Assembly (NCBI RefSeq): GCF_016908495.1
Contig: NZ_JAFBDZ010000001.1
Span: 1,543,230-1,607,229, forward strand
Length of the DNA: 64,000 nt
Direction of reading: 5' to 3'
From: Rossellomorea pakistanensis
Lineage (GTDB): Bacteria; Bacillota; Bacilli; Bacillales; Bacillaceae_B
Shown here piece after piece: positions 27,877 to 37,781 of the stretch. The first letter of the stretch is position 1, and each line of letters starts with the position of its first letter. The notes under the pieces were generated by a model, which was given only the letters and a program-made list of their open reading frames with translations, was not told the DNA's origin and made no database searches. Position numbers and translations under genes: made by a program.

Positions 27877-27990
27877 TTTACCGCTGGCGATACGAGCCTC
27901 TAATTTGCGATTTATATCTTCTTGACTAATATATCTAGTTAGAGAATAGGTGTTGTTAAGAGTATGTCTGAGCAGTTCTGCGAGGCGTTT
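27865..27990 (-). pseudogene. Coding-like fragment of unknown origin
   Basis: A 41-codon stretch between two stops reads [13 protein letters not shown], then SQEDINRKLEARIASGKSV before its stop. It has protein-like composition and higher GC than its surroundings but no start codon or ribosome site, so it looks like the C-terminal remnant of a lost gene. It lies next to fra, which interrupts the usual ytzE-ytzG gene order, suggesting that both came in together. Confidence 0.4.
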
Positions 27991-28051
27991 TCACGAATGG
28001 GTTAGAGGAACTTCTCTGAACGACAAAATTTTAATTTTAGGAGGGAATAAC

Positions 28052-28423
28052 ATGGAAGTTTTTTCAAAATATTTAGCAGGGATCGATAACCCCGACCACC
28101 GCGACCGAACGGAAGAAATTTTAATGTGGGTTGCTAATAAATTCCCAAATTTGGAATCGCAAATCAAGTGGAATACGCCAATGTTTTCCGATCACGGTAC
28201 ATTTATCATCGGCTTTTCCATAGCGAAGCATCACTTGAGCGTTTCACCCGAAGAAGTAGGCATTGCGCACTTTGCCGATGACATTGTACAAGCTGGCTAC
28301 AGCGCTACCAAAGGCTTGTTTCGTATTCCCTGGAATAAGCCGGTAAATTATAAATTGCTTGAGAAAATGATTGAATTTAATATTCAGGATAAAGCTGAAT
28401 ATACGAATTTTTGGCGTAAATAG
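28052..28423 (+). CDS. fra: Frataxin-like iron chaperone Fra (YdhG)
   Basis: A 123-residue DUF1801-fold protein. It matches B. subtilis Fra closely in recalled sequence: start [14 protein letters not shown], middle [19 protein letters not shown], end [18 protein letters not shown] and FWRK. Fra binds iron and supplies it for Fe-S cluster and haem assembly. AGGAGGG is 8 nt before the ATG at 28052; the longer open frame from 27950 lacks a site. Codons near the start are GC-rich (CCCGACCACCGCGACCG) compared with neighbours, and the gene is not in this location in B. subtilis, so recent acquisition or relocation is likely. Confidence 0.9.
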   Translation: MEVFSKYLAGIDNPDHRDRTEEILMWVANKFPNLESQIKWNTPMFSDHGTFIIGFSIAKHHLSVSPEEVGIAHFADDIVQAGYSATKGLFRIPWNKPVNYKLLEKMIEFNIQDKAEYTNFWRK

Positions 28424-28702
28424 AAAAAAACAGGATAGTCCTTAGAGGCTTTTAAGGGCTTGCTAAGAAAATGACCCTCTCACCAATTCCAGAAAGGGAA
28501 TAAGCGAAGAGTTTTACAACACTGACAAGAACATAATAAGAAAAATCCTGTTTAAATTAATACAGGTTCTTAATACTTATTTATACCACACATATTAGAT
28601 ATCTAATATGTGTGGTCCTTTTAATTTCAAGTGATTTTACTTATAATACCAAAATATTACTTAGGGTCTTTTTTTATGTATTAATTAGAGTCAGAGAACC
28701 AA
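28424..28702. repeat. Gap after fra with inverted repeats and a 32-bp perfect palindrome
   Basis: ACAGGAT (28430-28436) and ATCCTGT (28544-28550) are inverted ends of a ~120-bp segment without coding potential. Bases 28585-28616 are a perfect palindrome with no loop (half-site ACCACACATATTAGAT). No gene is seen. Confidence 0.65.
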
Positions 28703-29419
28703 TTAAGTTGAAGGTGCTTTCAGTTGTTCAAGCTCTTCATCAGTTAATTCACGGTATTCTCCTAATTCAAGGGTTTCATCGAGGTGTAAAGTCCCCATTG
28801 AAATTCTCTTTAAATAGACAACTTTTTTTCCAACTGCTTCAAACATCCTTTTCACTTGATGAAATTTTCCTTCTGTAATCGTTAATTCAATTTCAGATTC
28901 CGAACCAGATGATAAAATAATGAGCTCACCAGGTTTTGTTTGATACCCGTCATCAAGGATAACCCCTTCCGCAAATGCCTTTACATCCTCAGCTGAAACT
29001 TCTTGATCGATTACCGCAAAATATTTTTTAGGAACATGTTTTTTGGGAGATAACAATTGGTGAGAAAGCTGCCCATCATTCGTTATGAGGAGTAATCCTT
29101 CTGTATCTTTGTCCAAACGTCCTACTGGGAAGGGGTTAAATACCTGGTCCTCAATTTCTAAAATATCAATGACGGTCTCATAATGACTATCTTCAGTTGC
29201 TGATAGTAGACCTTTCGGCTTGTTCATCATCAGATAAATAAACTCACGATATTCTACCTTTTCGCCATGTACGTCTATGTAATCGACTATTGGATCTACA
29301 TGCTGTTTAGCATCCTTTATCACATTGCCGTTTACTTTGACTCCGCCACTTTTTAAAAGGATCTTTACTTCTTTCCTGCTCCCAAACCCCATGTTTGAGA
29401 GTAATTTATCCATCCGCAT
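28703..29419 (-). CDS. ytzG: RsuA-family 16S rRNA pseudouridine synthase YtzG
   Basis: A 238-residue pseudouridine synthase. N-terminal S4 RNA-binding domain (residues 1-60, MRMDKLLSNMGFGSRKEV), then the catalytic domain with GRLDKDTEGLLLITNDG containing the catalytic Asp, KKYFAVI, and the C-terminal LTEGKFHQVKRMF-like motif. The family modifies U in 16S rRNA. ATG at 29419 has AAAGGAG 8 nt before it; the frame opens 17 codons earlier without a site. Single gene. Confidence 0.92.
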   Translation of the reverse strand: MRMDKLLSNMGFGSRKEVKILLKSGGVKVNGNVIKDAKQHVDPIVDYIDVHGEKVEYREFIYLMMNKPKGLLSATEDSHYETVIDILEIEDQVFNPFPVGRLDKDTEGLLLITNDGQLSHQLLSPKKHVPKKYFAVIDQEVSAEDVKAFAEGVILDDGYQTKPGELIILSSGSESEIELTITEGKFHQVKRMFEAVGKKVVYLKRISMGTLHLDETLELGEYRELTDEELEQLKAPST

Positions 29420-29515
29420 ATTTATAACTCCTTTTATATAGGCTTCTACCCAATCCAGTTCAATTTTCAATCATAGGCTATCCTGAGAAATTAATGGAAT
29501 GAGAGAGGTGTTACC

Positions 29516-29710
29516 ATGTATTATCGTCAGCAAGGACAGGGCGTATATTATTTTCCAATTCCGCTTCCGCCATTTCAGCCTCCTGGGAATGGCTACGAAT
29601 CTATTGAAAATCGAGTTGATCGACTGGAGAGGCAGTTTCAACGTCTGGATCGTCGAGTCGATCGTTTAGAACGTCGGGTAGAACGTTTAGAAAGACCGTA
29701 CGGCTACTGA
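29516..29710 (+). CDS. Arg-rich coiled-coil microprotein
   Basis: A 64-residue protein with two parts: an N-terminal Tyr/Gln/Pro-rich stretch (YYRQQGQGVYYFPIPLPP) and a C-terminal heptad repeat (RVDRLERQFQRLDRRVD, then RLERRVERLERPYGY) that should form a parallel coiled coil with Val/Leu at core positions and Arg/Glu outside. No signal peptide. GAGAGAGGTG precedes the ATG. I do not recognise a family; Tyr/Pro/Gln-rich heads occur in spore coat proteins, so a spore or coat role is possible but unproven. It is divergent from ytzG. Confidence 0.75.
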   Translation: MYYRQQGQGVYYFPIPLPPFQPPGNGYESIENRVDRLERQFQRLDRRVDRLERRVERLERPYGY

Positions 29711-29730
29711 CCCTATTCACGATAAGATAA

Positions 29731-29854
29731 AAGAGGCTGTCCCTAAAACCATGGTGTTAGGAACCACGACTTCGTTACGTAGTAGAAACCCTCAAAAGTT
29801 CTTCCGTATATAGATATCATGGTGGTTCCCTACCCCTATGGAACAGCCCCTTTT
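29731..29854. repeat. Palindromic intergenic repeat, GGCTGTCC family
   Basis: AGAGGCTGTCCCTAAAACC with inner GGTGTTAGGAACCAC (29732-29767) faces GTGGTTCCCTACCCC and GGAACAGCCCCTTTT (29822-29854). It lies between convergent genes and probably terminates transcription from both sides. Confidence 0.8.
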
Positions 29855-29881
29855 ATTTAATTTCTCATTTATTAATGGCAC

Positions 29882-31501
29882 TTACCCAAGCTTAAGCTTT
29901 CTTCTAAGCTTTTTCATTCGATCTCCAAACAATCGATCCGCTAATTTACTTCTTAAGCCTAAGTAGAAGTAAACAAGTACACCAACTAGTCCACAAATCA
30001 ATACAATGAGAATAGCTTCAATTTTCCCTTCATTGGTGCTAAGAAATAAAGTAAGCAATTTGTACACCATATATACAAATAACCCCATTATGATATTAAA
30101 GACTAGCATCAAAGTGACCCTTCTAACAACCATATTGAAATTATATTCTGCATATCTTTTTATTACCCATAAATTAATAAGAATCGCTATTCCATATCCT
30201 AGTGCCGTCGCTAATACAGCACCTTGTGTTTCCATTAATTTAATGAGTGGAATATTGAGAGATAACTTTACTAGTAATCCGACTAACAAGCTGAAAATGG
30301 TAAACTTTTGCTCATTAATCCCTTGCAGAATAGCAGCCGTAACAGCATATAAAGCAAATAATATCGCCACAGGGGCATATGACCTTAAAATCGAAGTACC
30401 TAGCGGATCATACTCATAGAAAAATGTATAGGCTGGCTCAGCTAAAATCGCTATTCCCACGGCTGCTGGAATCGTTAAGAACAAAAGCACTTGTAACGTT
30501 TGGTCAATTTGACGTTTCATAATACTTTTATCATTATTCATAAACGATTCGGTTACAAGTGGCACAACGGTCATAGCAAAAGCCGTTGCAAGTGAAACAG
30601 GGATAATGACGATTTTGTGGGTAGTGAAATTTAGGACTGCAAATGCACCATCCGCTTCCTTTGCTAAATTAATCGCAGCCATCGCTCTATTGAAGGTAAT
30701 TTGATCGACTAATTGAAACAATGGATTCGCTAGACCTACAAATATAAAAGGAATCGAATAGATAATAATTTCTTTATAGATTTTCTTCAACGAAACATTT
30801 GCATTACCTTTATCTTGTTCAAGAAGCTCATCAAGATGTGGCTTTCGTTTAAACCAATACCAACCTAGTACACCTAAGCTTGCTATTCCACCTATAAAAG
30901 CGGCAAATGTCGCTACACTAATCGCAGTCGTGACTGTTCCATCTAGTACATGAAGAACTAGGTAAACTCCAGCTAATAGAAAGACAATCCTTACAATTTG
31001 TTCGATTACTTGTGAAATAGCAGTCGGTCCCATTGACTTGTGCCCTTGGAAAAACCCACGTATCAAACTCATGAAAGGAATAATAATAAGGGCAAATGAA
31101 ACTGCTCGAATAACCGTTGTTACCTGAGCAACAGATATAACCTGTTCGTCATCTGGAATTGATACTTGAGCAAAAAAAGGAGCAAAGGCGTACATAATAA
31201 TAAAGGAAAGTACCCCGGTAATTGTCATAAACAATAACCCGGATCTAAACAACTTCCTTCCCACACCATACTCTTCTATTGCATTATATTTTGCGATAAA
31301 TTTTGAAACAGCCATCGGTACTCCAGCTGTTGCAATCGTAAGGAATATTGTATACGGAACATATCCATAATTATAAAGAGCAGCTTGCTCTTTCCCACCT
31401 ATGATTTCATAAAAAGGGATTACATAAAACAAACCAAGAAATTTAGAAATAAACGCACCTAGCGTTAATATAAACGTACCTCTTATTAATTTCGAAGACA
31501 T
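29882..31501 (-). CDS. murJ: Lipid II flippase, MurJ/YtgP (MOP superfamily)
   Basis: A 539-residue integral membrane protein with about 14 hydrophobic helices, of the polysaccharide-biosynthesis (MVF/MOP) family. It starts MSSKLIRGTFILTLGAFISK, the family's typical first helix, and contains GVPMAVSKFIAKY and LGYGIAILINL. B. subtilis YtgP (MurJ) moves lipid II across the cytoplasmic membrane for peptidoglycan synthesis, overlapping in function with Amj. GGTAGGGA precedes the ATG. Divergent from ytfP. Confidence 0.93.
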   Translation of the reverse strand: MSSKLIRGTFILTLGAFISKFLGLFYVIPFYEIIGGKEQAALYNYGYVPYTIFLTIATAGVPMAVSKFIAKYNAIEEYGVGRKLFRSGLLFMTITGVLSFIIMYAFAPFFAQVSIPDDEQVISVAQVTTVIRAVSFALIIIPFMSLIRGFFQGHKSMGPTAISQVIEQIVRIVFLLAGVYLVLHVLDGTVTTAISVATFAAFIGGIASLGVLGWYWFKRKPHLDELLEQDKGNANVSLKKIYKEIIIYSIPFIFVGLANPLFQLVDQITFNRAMAAINLAKEADGAFAVLNFTTHKIVIIPVSLATAFAMTVVPLVTESFMNNDKSIMKRQIDQTLQVLLFLTIPAAVGIAILAEPAYTFFYEYDPLGTSILRSYAPVAILFALYAVTAAILQGINEQKFTIFSLLVGLLVKLSLNIPLIKLMETQGAVLATALGYGIAILINLWVIKRYAEYNFNMVVRRVTLMLVFNIIMGLFVYMVYKLLTLFLSTNEGKIEAILIVLICGLVGVLVYFYLGLRSKLADRLFGDRMKKLRRKLKLG

Positions 31502-31761
31502 AAAATCCCTACCTACTTAAATTAAAAACACTCACTTAAACACACTATCAGTAGTTTACTACTCTGTAAGATGAAAGACAAGAAATAATACGGTAGCGTG
31601 TAAACAGAGGATTTAAGAGTTAAGTTTTTGTGAACGTTAAGTCACATTTAGGCTTGTTAAGCTAAGTAATATAATAAGTATATGAACTTTCAAGATTGTT
31701 TTCTTATAAGAAGAACCTTACAATAATACAAGAAAATCTGTTAGACAAAGTTGGTGTCGGA

Positions 31762-33036
31762 ATGAAAAAATATGACGTAATTGTGATTGGAGGCGGCCCA
31801 TCCGGATTAATGGCTGCAATTGCAGCTGGCGAAAATGGAGCAAGGGTCCTTCTTATTGATAAAGGAAACAAACTGGGGAGAAAATTAGCCATTTCAGGCG
31901 GTGGTCGGTGCAATGTCACCAACCGATTGCCAATAGACGAAATCATTAAACATATACCTGGCAACGGTCGCTTTTTATACAGCGCCTTTTCAGTATTTAA
32001 TAACGAGAATATCATCTCATTCTTTGAAAACCTTGGTGTTGAATTAAAAGAAGAAGATCACGGACGAATGTTCCCTGTAAGTGATAAAGCACAGAGTGTT
32101 GTCGATGCTTTACTTACAAGATTAAGTGAACTTAACGTAGACGTTCGGACCAACACACCCGTCAAAGACGTTCTGTATACAGAAACTGCAGTGAAAGCCA
32201 TCATCCTCGAAAATGACGAGGAAGTTTCGACAAATGCAGTTGTCATTGCAGTTGGAGGAAAATCTGTTCCGCATACAGGGTCTACAGGGGACGGCTATCC
32301 TTGGGCTAAAAAAGCAGGTCACACGATAACAGACCTTTTCCCAACCGAGGTTCCGCTTACCTCTGATGAAGCTTTTATTAAGGAAAAACAGTTGCAAGGA
32401 TTATCCCTTAGAGATGTAAATTTGAGTGTTTTGAATCCTAAAGGGAAGCCACTTGTTACACATAAAATGGATATGATCTTTACTCATCTTGGAATCTCAG
32501 GTCCTGCCGTATTACGGTGCAGTCAATTTGTTGTGAAGGCAATGAAGAAATGGAAGCTGACACATGTCCTAATGAACATCGATGCCTTCCCGCAAAAAAA
32601 TGAGGAAATGCTCTTTCGTGAGATCAATACTGCCTTAAAAGAGGAAGGAAAGAAATCTGTTAAGAACATTTTAAAAGGCTGGGTACCAGAACGCTATTTA
32701 CTCTTCCTATTGGAAAGAGCAGAAATTGATTCCGATGCACAAGGAATAACGATTTCAACTGAAAAGAAAAGAGCCTTGAGTAAACTGATGAAATCCTTTC
32801 AGTTTACAGTTAATGGAACACTCTCAATTGATAAAGCATTCGTCACAGGTGGTGGTATCTCTGTTAAGGAGATTGAGCCAAAGACAATGGCATCGAAGAA
32901 AAAAGAAGGACTCTATTTTAGTGGAGAAGTTCTTGATATTCATGGATACACAGGGGGCTACAATATTACCTCCGCCTTTGTGACCGGAAGGCTTGCAGGA
33001 ACGAATGCTGCAGAATACGCTAAGAATAAAAAATAG
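31762..33036 (+). CDS. ytfP: HI0933-family flavoprotein YtfP
   Basis: A 424-residue FAD-dependent oxidoreductase-like protein. The dinucleotide fold is at the N-terminus ([17 protein letters not shown]), followed by [16 protein letters not shown]; near the C-terminus [11 protein letters not shown] and [14 protein letters not shown] close the FAD site. The ATG at 31762 is chosen by homology, since the frame from 31696 adds 22 unlike residues; only a weak ribosome site (GGTGTCGGA) is visible. Substrate unknown. Confidence 0.9.
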   Translation: MKKYDVIVIGGGPSGLMAAIAAGENGARVLLIDKGNKLGRKLAISGGGRCNVTNRLPIDEIIKHIPGNGRFLYSAFSVFNNENIISFFENLGVELKEEDHGRMFPVSDKAQSVVDALLTRLSELNVDVRTNTPVKDVLYTETAVKAIILENDEEVSTNAVVIAVGGKSVPHTGSTGDGYPWAKKAGHTITDLFPTEVPLTSDEAFIKEKQLQGLSLRDVNLSVLNPKGKPLVTHKMDMIFTHLGISGPAVLRCSQFVVKAMKKWKLTHVLMNIDAFPQKNEEMLFREINTALKEEGKKSVKNILKGWVPERYLLFLLERAEIDSDAQGITISTEKKRALSKLMKSFQFTVNGTLSIDKAFVTGGGISVKEIEPKTMASKKKEGLYFSGEVLDIHGYTGGYNITSAFVTGRLAGTNAAEYAKNKK

Positions 33037-33066
33037 GAACTGTCTTTGGCGGCGTTCCTTTTTTTA
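33035..33066 (+). terminator. Terminator of ytfP
   Basis: AGGAAC (33035-33040) pairs with GTTCCT (33054-33059), followed by a seven-T run. The stem overlaps the stop codon. Confidence 0.7.
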
Positions 33067-33330
33067 TTTTTTGGAAATGGTTAAAGTGCCCTCGTTTCAA
33101 AATTTATCATATGTTGTCGAGAAATCGATAAACACCACAAAGTTGAGAATAAAATAACCTCTGATACCTCTATCTAGAGCCTAAGGAATTAAAATCCCTA
33201 TCTATTTAAAGAAAAAATACACTCTAGAGTCATTAATGTCTTGAATTACTTCAAACGGCAATAATAGCCCTTAAAAGTTCATAGAAAAATACAAAATAAC
33301 TTAATTCTAACCAATCGGTAACTACCCATC
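33067..33330. other. Gene-free stretch between ytfP and cse60
   Basis: No gene is seen. A phrase AATCGATAAACACCACAAAG (33127-33146) recalls GATCGATAAACAGGAGAAAG near 15899. CTCTAGAG and CTCTAGAGTC-like words recur at 33173 and 33222. Confidence 0.45.
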
Positions 33331-33507
33331 CTACTTCCGATATACAACCATCGCAGAAAAACAGTATATTTGATCATCCTCCGCCATTGCTGCAACATGG
33401 TATTTAATATCCATAATCTTATTTTCTTCTATGTCTCTTAAAAAATGATTCATTTGTTTTTCTAGGTCTTTTTCATGTTCATAATCGAACATTTTGACTT
33501 GAAGCAT
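33331..33507 (-). CDS. cse60: Cse60-like sporulation protein (58 residues)
   Basis: A short gene read from ATG 33507 to TAG 33331. The protein begins MLQVKMFDYEHEKDLEKQM and ends QIYCFSAMVVYRK, which matches my recollection of Cse60, a mother-cell sporulation protein controlled by sigma-E in B. subtilis. GAGGAAC precedes the ATG. No sigma-E promoter could be pointed to with confidence. Soluble; role in sporulation unknown. Confidence 0.75.
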   Translation of the reverse strand: MLQVKMFDYEHEKDLEKQMNHFLRDIEENKIMDIKYHVAAMAEDDQIYCFSAMVVYRK

Positions 33508-33582
33508 TGTTCCTCATCCCCTACTTTTTTCTATCTAGCTTTGACAATTATTTTAATTTTCAGACATAAGAAATAAAAAAAA

Positions 33583-33696
33583 ACGAACTGTCCCAAAAAC
33601 TAAGGTGTCAGCAACCACAACTTAAATCTAGAGAAAAAACTAATCTTCTAAATATAGATAAGCATGGTAGTGACGGACCCCTATTGAGACAGCCCA
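33583..33696. repeat. Palindromic intergenic repeat, GGCTGTCC family
   Basis: GAACTGTCCCAAAAACTAAG with GGTGTCAGCAACCAC (33585-33618) faces GGTAGTGACGGACCCC and TTGAGACAGCCC (33666-33694). The internal arms carry GTTTTT and AATCTT-type filler. It stands between ytwF (3' side) and cse60. Confidence 0.75.
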
Positions 33697-33707
33697 ATCA
33701 AATTAAA

Positions 33708-34022
33708 TTATTTCTTCGGCTCAGTTTTACCAGCCCACTCAAGCATGCCGCCTTCCATATTGACCACTTTGAATCCTTGGTCATTCATGAAATGACACAC
33801 GTTTTCGCTTCTTCTACCTGAACGACAAATGAAAACATATTCTTTATCTTTCTCAAATTGTGAAACGGATTCAGGAATATCCCCCATTTTCACGTGCTTT
33901 GCAGATGGTATCATCCCTTCTGCCACTTCTTCGTCCTCACGGACATCTACTAAATAGAGCTCTTCACCTTGTTCAAGTTTTTTCATTAACTCATCCGTTG
34001 TAATGGTTTTAATTGAATCCAA
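33708..34022 (-). CDS. ytwF: Rhodanese-like sulfurtransferase YtwF
   Basis: A 104-residue single-domain rhodanese. The active-site loop is CRSGRRS with Cys66; LVDVREDEEVAEGMIPSA is the CH2A-type motif. It probably carries persulfide sulfur in the cytoplasm. The start is TTG at 34022: AAAGGA is 9 nt upstream and an in-frame TGA lies two codons before it, so no longer form is possible. It follows leuS on the same strand. Confidence 0.9.
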   Translation of the reverse strand: MDSIKTITTDELMKKLEQGEELYLVDVREDEEVAEGMIPSAKHVKMGDIPESVSQFEKDKEYVFICRSGRRSENVCHFMNDQGFKVVNMEGGMLEWAGKTEPKK

Positions 34023-34167
34023 TTCTCTTCATCCTTTCAAGGTTTCATTCTTTGATTATATCAAAGCCGTCCACAGCTACAAAAAAAGAAGGCCTAGCTA
34101 GATAACTTCCTTGGCCTTCTTTAAGTAATTGTGAAACTTCATCAGTAGGTCATTGAGTGGCAATCAA

Positions 34168-36582
34168 TTAGTTTGCTACGATATTAACAAGCTTACCAGG
34201 AACGGCAATCACTTTTCGAACCGATTTTCCTCCAATGTGCTCCTGCACTTTTGCATCTCCCATAGCAAATTTCTCAAGTTCATCCTTAGAAAGATCTTTT
34301 GCCACTGTCAGCTTAGCACGAACCTTTCCGTTAACTTGGAATACGATTTCCACTTCGTTGTCTACAAGCTTAGCTTCATCGTAAGTTGGCCAAGTTTCAT
34401 AAGAGATTGTTCCTTCATGCCCAAGTTTTGACCATAACTCTTCAGCTATATGTGGAGCAATTGGGGCAAGCATTTTCACAAAGCCTTCTACATACTCTTT
34501 TGGAAGAGATTCCGCTTTATAGGCATCATTAATGAATACCATTAGCTGAGAGATTCCAGTATTGAAACGAAGGTCTTCATAGTTTTCCGTCACTTTTTGT
34601 ACGGTTTGATGATACGTTTTCTCTAAATCTTTATTTTCAGATTCTGTTACTTTATCACTAAGTGCCCCATCGTCTGCGATAAGCAGTCGCCACACACGAT
34701 CTAGAAAACGTCTAGCTCCGTCTAATCCATTTGTGCTCCATGCAATCGATGCTTCAAGTGGACCCATGAACATCTCATAAAGACGAAGGGTGTCAGCACC
34801 GTGGCTTTCTACGATTTCGTCAGGGTTTACGACATTCCCTTTTGATTTACTCATTTTCTCATTGTTTTCCCCTAGAATCATTCCTTGGTTAAATAGCTTT
34901 TGGAATGGCTCTTTTGTTGGGACAACGCCAATGTCATAAAGGAATTTATGCCAGAAACGAGCGTAAAGAAGGTGAAGAACCGCATGCTCTGCTCCACCGA
35001 TATACATATCAACTGGGAGCCAATGGTTTAGTGATTCCTGACTAGCAAGCTCTTTCTCATTATCCGGATCGATAAATCGTAGATAGTACCAACAGCTTCC
35101 TGCCCACTGTGGCATTGTATTTGTTTCACGGCGACCTTTCATTCCTGTTTTAGGATCTTCAACATTTACCCACTCACTAATATTTGCAAGTGGTGATTCT
35201 CCTGTACCAGATGGTCTGATTTCCGTTGTTTTTGGAAGTGTAAGTGGAAGCTCTTCAACTGGAACAGTTGTTGTCGTTCCATCTTCCCAATGAATGACAG
35301 GAATTGGTTCACCCCAATAACGTTGGCGACTAAATAGCCAATCACGAAGGCGATACGTTACTTTTTTCGTTCCAACCCCTTTATTTTCCAGCCATTCAAT
35401 GGCTTTCCCTATTGCTTCTTCCTTTCCTAGTCCGTTAAGGAAGCCGGAATTAATATGCTTTCCATCTCCTGTGTACGCTTCTTTTTCAATATCTCCACCT
35501 GCAACGACTTCTTTAATTGACAGATCGAATTTCTGTGCAAATTCATAGTCTCTTTCATCGTGAGCTGGCACTGCCATAATAGCTCCTGTACCATAGCTCA
35601 TAAGGACATAGTCAGCAATCCAGATAGGCATTTTTTCTTGATTAATGGAGTTAATCGCATAAGCACCTGTGAAGACCCCTGACTTATCTTTTGCAAGGTC
35701 TGTTCTTTCAAGGTCACTCTTTGATTTCACCTTATTAATATAGGCTTCAACCTGTGGTTTTTGCTCACTTGTAGTAATTTTGTCAACAAAAGGATGCTCT
35801 GGCGCAAGTACTGCATATGTTGCACCGAAAAGTGTATCTGGACGAGTAGTGAATGCCTGGAAGCTTTCGGCCGTCCCATCAATCTTGAACGTAACCTCTG
35901 CTCCTTCTGAGCGTCCAATCCAATTGCGCTGCATATCTTTAATACTTTCTGGCCAATCTACCTCTTCAAGATCTTCCAGTAGACGATCAGCATAGGCCGT
36001 GATTTTAAGCATCCATTGCTTCATTGGACGGCGTTCAACAGGATGACCGCCTCGCTCACTTTTTCCATCAATCACTTCTTCATTCGCTAATACGGTTCCT
36101 AGTGCAGGGCACCAATTCACAGCCACTTCGTCCACATAAGCTAGCCCTTTTTCATAAAGCTTTGTAAAAATCCATTGTGTCCACTTATAGTAATGAGGAT
36201 CTGTTGTATTGACTTCACGATCCCAATCATAAGAAAAACCTAGTGCTTTAATTTGGCGTCGGAAGTTATCAATGTTTTGCTTTGTAAATTCAGCTGGATC
36301 ATTTCCTGTATCAAGAGCATATTGCTCAGCAGGCAGACCAAAAGCATCCCATCCCATTGGGTGAAGGACATTATATCCTTGCATACGTTTCATTCTAGAC
36401 AGAATATCTGTTGCAGTATAGCCTTCTGGATGTCCTACGTGAAGGCCAGCACCAGATGGATACGGAAACATATCAAGTGCGTAAAATTTTGGTTTATTTA
36501 GTTCAGTGGTCGTCTGGAATGTTTTTTTCTCTCCCCAGTATTGCTGCCACTTGGTTTCAATTTCTTTATGATTAAAGCTCAC
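34168..36582 (-). CDS. leuS: Leucyl-tRNA synthetase
   Basis: An 804-residue class I aminoacyl-tRNA synthetase charging tRNA-Leu. The HIGH motif appears as HVGH (residues 48-51, after [10 protein letters not shown]), the editing (CP1) domain includes [13 protein letters not shown] and the Asp-rich VPAHDERD, the catalytic core shows [10 protein letters not shown], and KMSKS is in [12 protein letters not shown]. The start is a GTG at 36582 with AGGAGG 8 nt upstream. Expression is controlled by the T-box leader directly upstream. Confidence 0.97.
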   Translation of the reverse strand: MSFNHKEIETKWQQYWGEKKTFQTTTELNKPKFYALDMFPYPSGAGLHVGHPEGYTATDILSRMKRMQGYNVLHPMGWDAFGLPAEQYALDTGNDPAEFTKQNIDNFRRQIKALGFSYDWDREVNTTDPHYYKWTQWIFTKLYEKGLAYVDEVAVNWCPALGTVLANEEVIDGKSERGGHPVERRPMKQWMLKITAYADRLLEDLEEVDWPESIKDMQRNWIGRSEGAEVTFKIDGTAESFQAFTTRPDTLFGATYAVLAPEHPFVDKITTSEQKPQVEAYINKVKSKSDLERTDLAKDKSGVFTGAYAINSINQEKMPIWIADYVLMSYGTGAIMAVPAHDERDYEFAQKFDLSIKEVVAGGDIEKEAYTGDGKHINSGFLNGLGKEEAIGKAIEWLENKGVGTKKVTYRLRDWLFSRQRYWGEPIPVIHWEDGTTTTVPVEELPLTLPKTTEIRPSGTGESPLANISEWVNVEDPKTGMKGRRETNTMPQWAGSCWYYLRFIDPDNEKELASQESLNHWLPVDMYIGGAEHAVLHLLYARFWHKFLYDIGVVPTKEPFQKLFNQGMILGENNEKMSKSKGNVVNPDEIVESHGADTLRLYEMFMGPLEASIAWSTNGLDGARRFLDRVWRLLIADDGALSDKVTESENKDLEKTYHQTVQKVTENYEDLRFNTGISQLMVFINDAYKAESLPKEYVEGFVKMLAPIAPHIAEELWSKLGHEGTISYETWPTYDEAKLVDNEVEIVFQVNGKVRAKLTVAKDLSKDELEKFAMGDAKVQEHIGGKSVRKVIAVPGKLVNIVAN

Positions 36583-36614
36583 GGCTCTAACCTCCTTTTA
36601 AGTAGTAAAAAATC

Positions 36615-36860
36615 AAAAAGCTCCCGCCCCAATATAAAAAATATTGGGACGAGAGCTATTATGAATAATCTCCCGCGGTACCACCCAGCTTAGTGTACAC
36701 GCCACTCACTTCAATCATCCTTAACGCGGAAAACGGCAAGTATTACGTTTTTCACACTTGCAACTCAAAGGGCGAGTTCATGATGCTTCCGGTTGACTTT
36801 CACCACCCGTCAACTCTCTTCAACGGAAGTTGATCATTACTATTCCTTATCAAAGTCTTT
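36615..36860 (-). promoter_or_regulatory. T-box leader of leuS (tRNA-Leu sensing)
   Basis: Minus-strand order: stem I with the specifier region GAACTCGCC (CTC, a Leu codon, at about 36776-36774), the T-box AGGGTGGTACCGCGGGAG at 36686-36669, then a terminator stem AGCTCTCGTCCCAATAT against ATATTGGGGCGGGAGCT (36619-36656) with TTTTT. Uncharged tRNA-Leu should stabilise the antiterminator and let leuS be read. Confidence 0.93.
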
Positions 36861-36986
36861 AAGTATACATCTATTGTATACACTATTTTATTCAATTTTA
36901 TACGGAGTTTCAAGCCCAGTTGTTAAAAACAATAAAAATTTTGTCATTTATCGGGTTATTTTCTTAGGAGTTACTTGATTTTCCGT

Positions 36987-37763
36987 TTATTGCACTGTAT
37001 AACCACCATCAATTACAATAGCTTGCCCTGTCACTCCACCCGCTTTTTCACTGGATAAAAACATGGTGTAATCAGCTATTTCTTTCACTTGAAGTAGTCT
37101 TTTTTGCGGGACCAGCGGATATATAACATCCTCTAACACATTCTCTAAAGGTACATTTCTTGTCTTCGCAATGTCCGTTAACTGATTTCTTACAAGAGGT
37201 GTATCCACATAACCTGGACAAACTGCGTTGACAGTAATTCCGTGCTCTGCTGCCTCTAGTGCCGCTACCTTCGTAAGTCCAATCACACCATGCTTCGCAC
37301 TGTTATAGGCTGCTTTTCCTGCAAAACCAACTAATCCATTAATGGATGCCATATTAATAATACGGCCAAATCTTTGCTGCTTCATCTGGGGGAGTACATA
37401 TTTGATTGCAATAAATGGAGCCGTTAGCATTACTTTGAGTAAAAGTTCATATTTCTCAGTCGGAAATTCTTCAATATAAGAAACATGCTGTAAGCCGGCA
37501 TTATTGATTAAAACATCTAAACGAGAAAACTTCTCCAGCGTTTGAACAATAGCCGCTTTGATTGCTTCCTCTGAGGTCACATCACATTTCAAACCTATAG
37601 CTGCACAACCTTCCTGTTTTAAAGTTTGTGCAGATTCCTTTACTTTCTCCTCATTGAGATCGGTTAGGACTACTTTTGCTCCGTTATGGGCAAATTCCTT
37701 TGCCAATTCAAATCCAATCCCCTGTGCTGCTCCTGTAACGAAGACAACTTTATCGTTCACCAT
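36987..37763 (-). CDS. 3-hydroxybutyrate dehydrogenase (short-chain dehydrogenase)
   Basis: A 258-residue SDR enzyme, NAD-binding TGAAQGIG at residues 10-17, NNAG at about 90-93, catalytic Ser in NMASINGLVG and YNSAK (about 155). LINNAGLQHVSYIEEFPTEK and NAVCPGYVDTPLVRNQ are typical of D-3-hydroxybutyrate dehydrogenase, which makes acetoacetate. AAGGAG lies just before the ATG. It starts 18 bp after the GntP permease gene and is the second gene of the sigma-54 operon, completing uptake and oxidation of hydroxybutyrate. Confidence 0.9.
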   Translation of the reverse strand: MVNDKVVFVTGAAQGIGFELAKEFAHNGAKVVLTDLNEEKVKESAQTLKQEGCAAIGLKCDVTSEEAIKAAIVQTLEKFSRLDVLINNAGLQHVSYIEEFPTEKYELLLKVMLTAPFIAIKYVLPQMKQQRFGRIINMASINGLVGFAGKAAYNSAKHGVIGLTKVAALEAAEHGITVNAVCPGYVDTPLVRNQLTDIAKTRNVPLENVLEDVIYPLVPQKRLLQVKEIADYTMFLSSEKAGGVTGQAIVIDGGYTVQ

Positions 37764-37781
37764 CTCCTTAAAATCTCCTTT

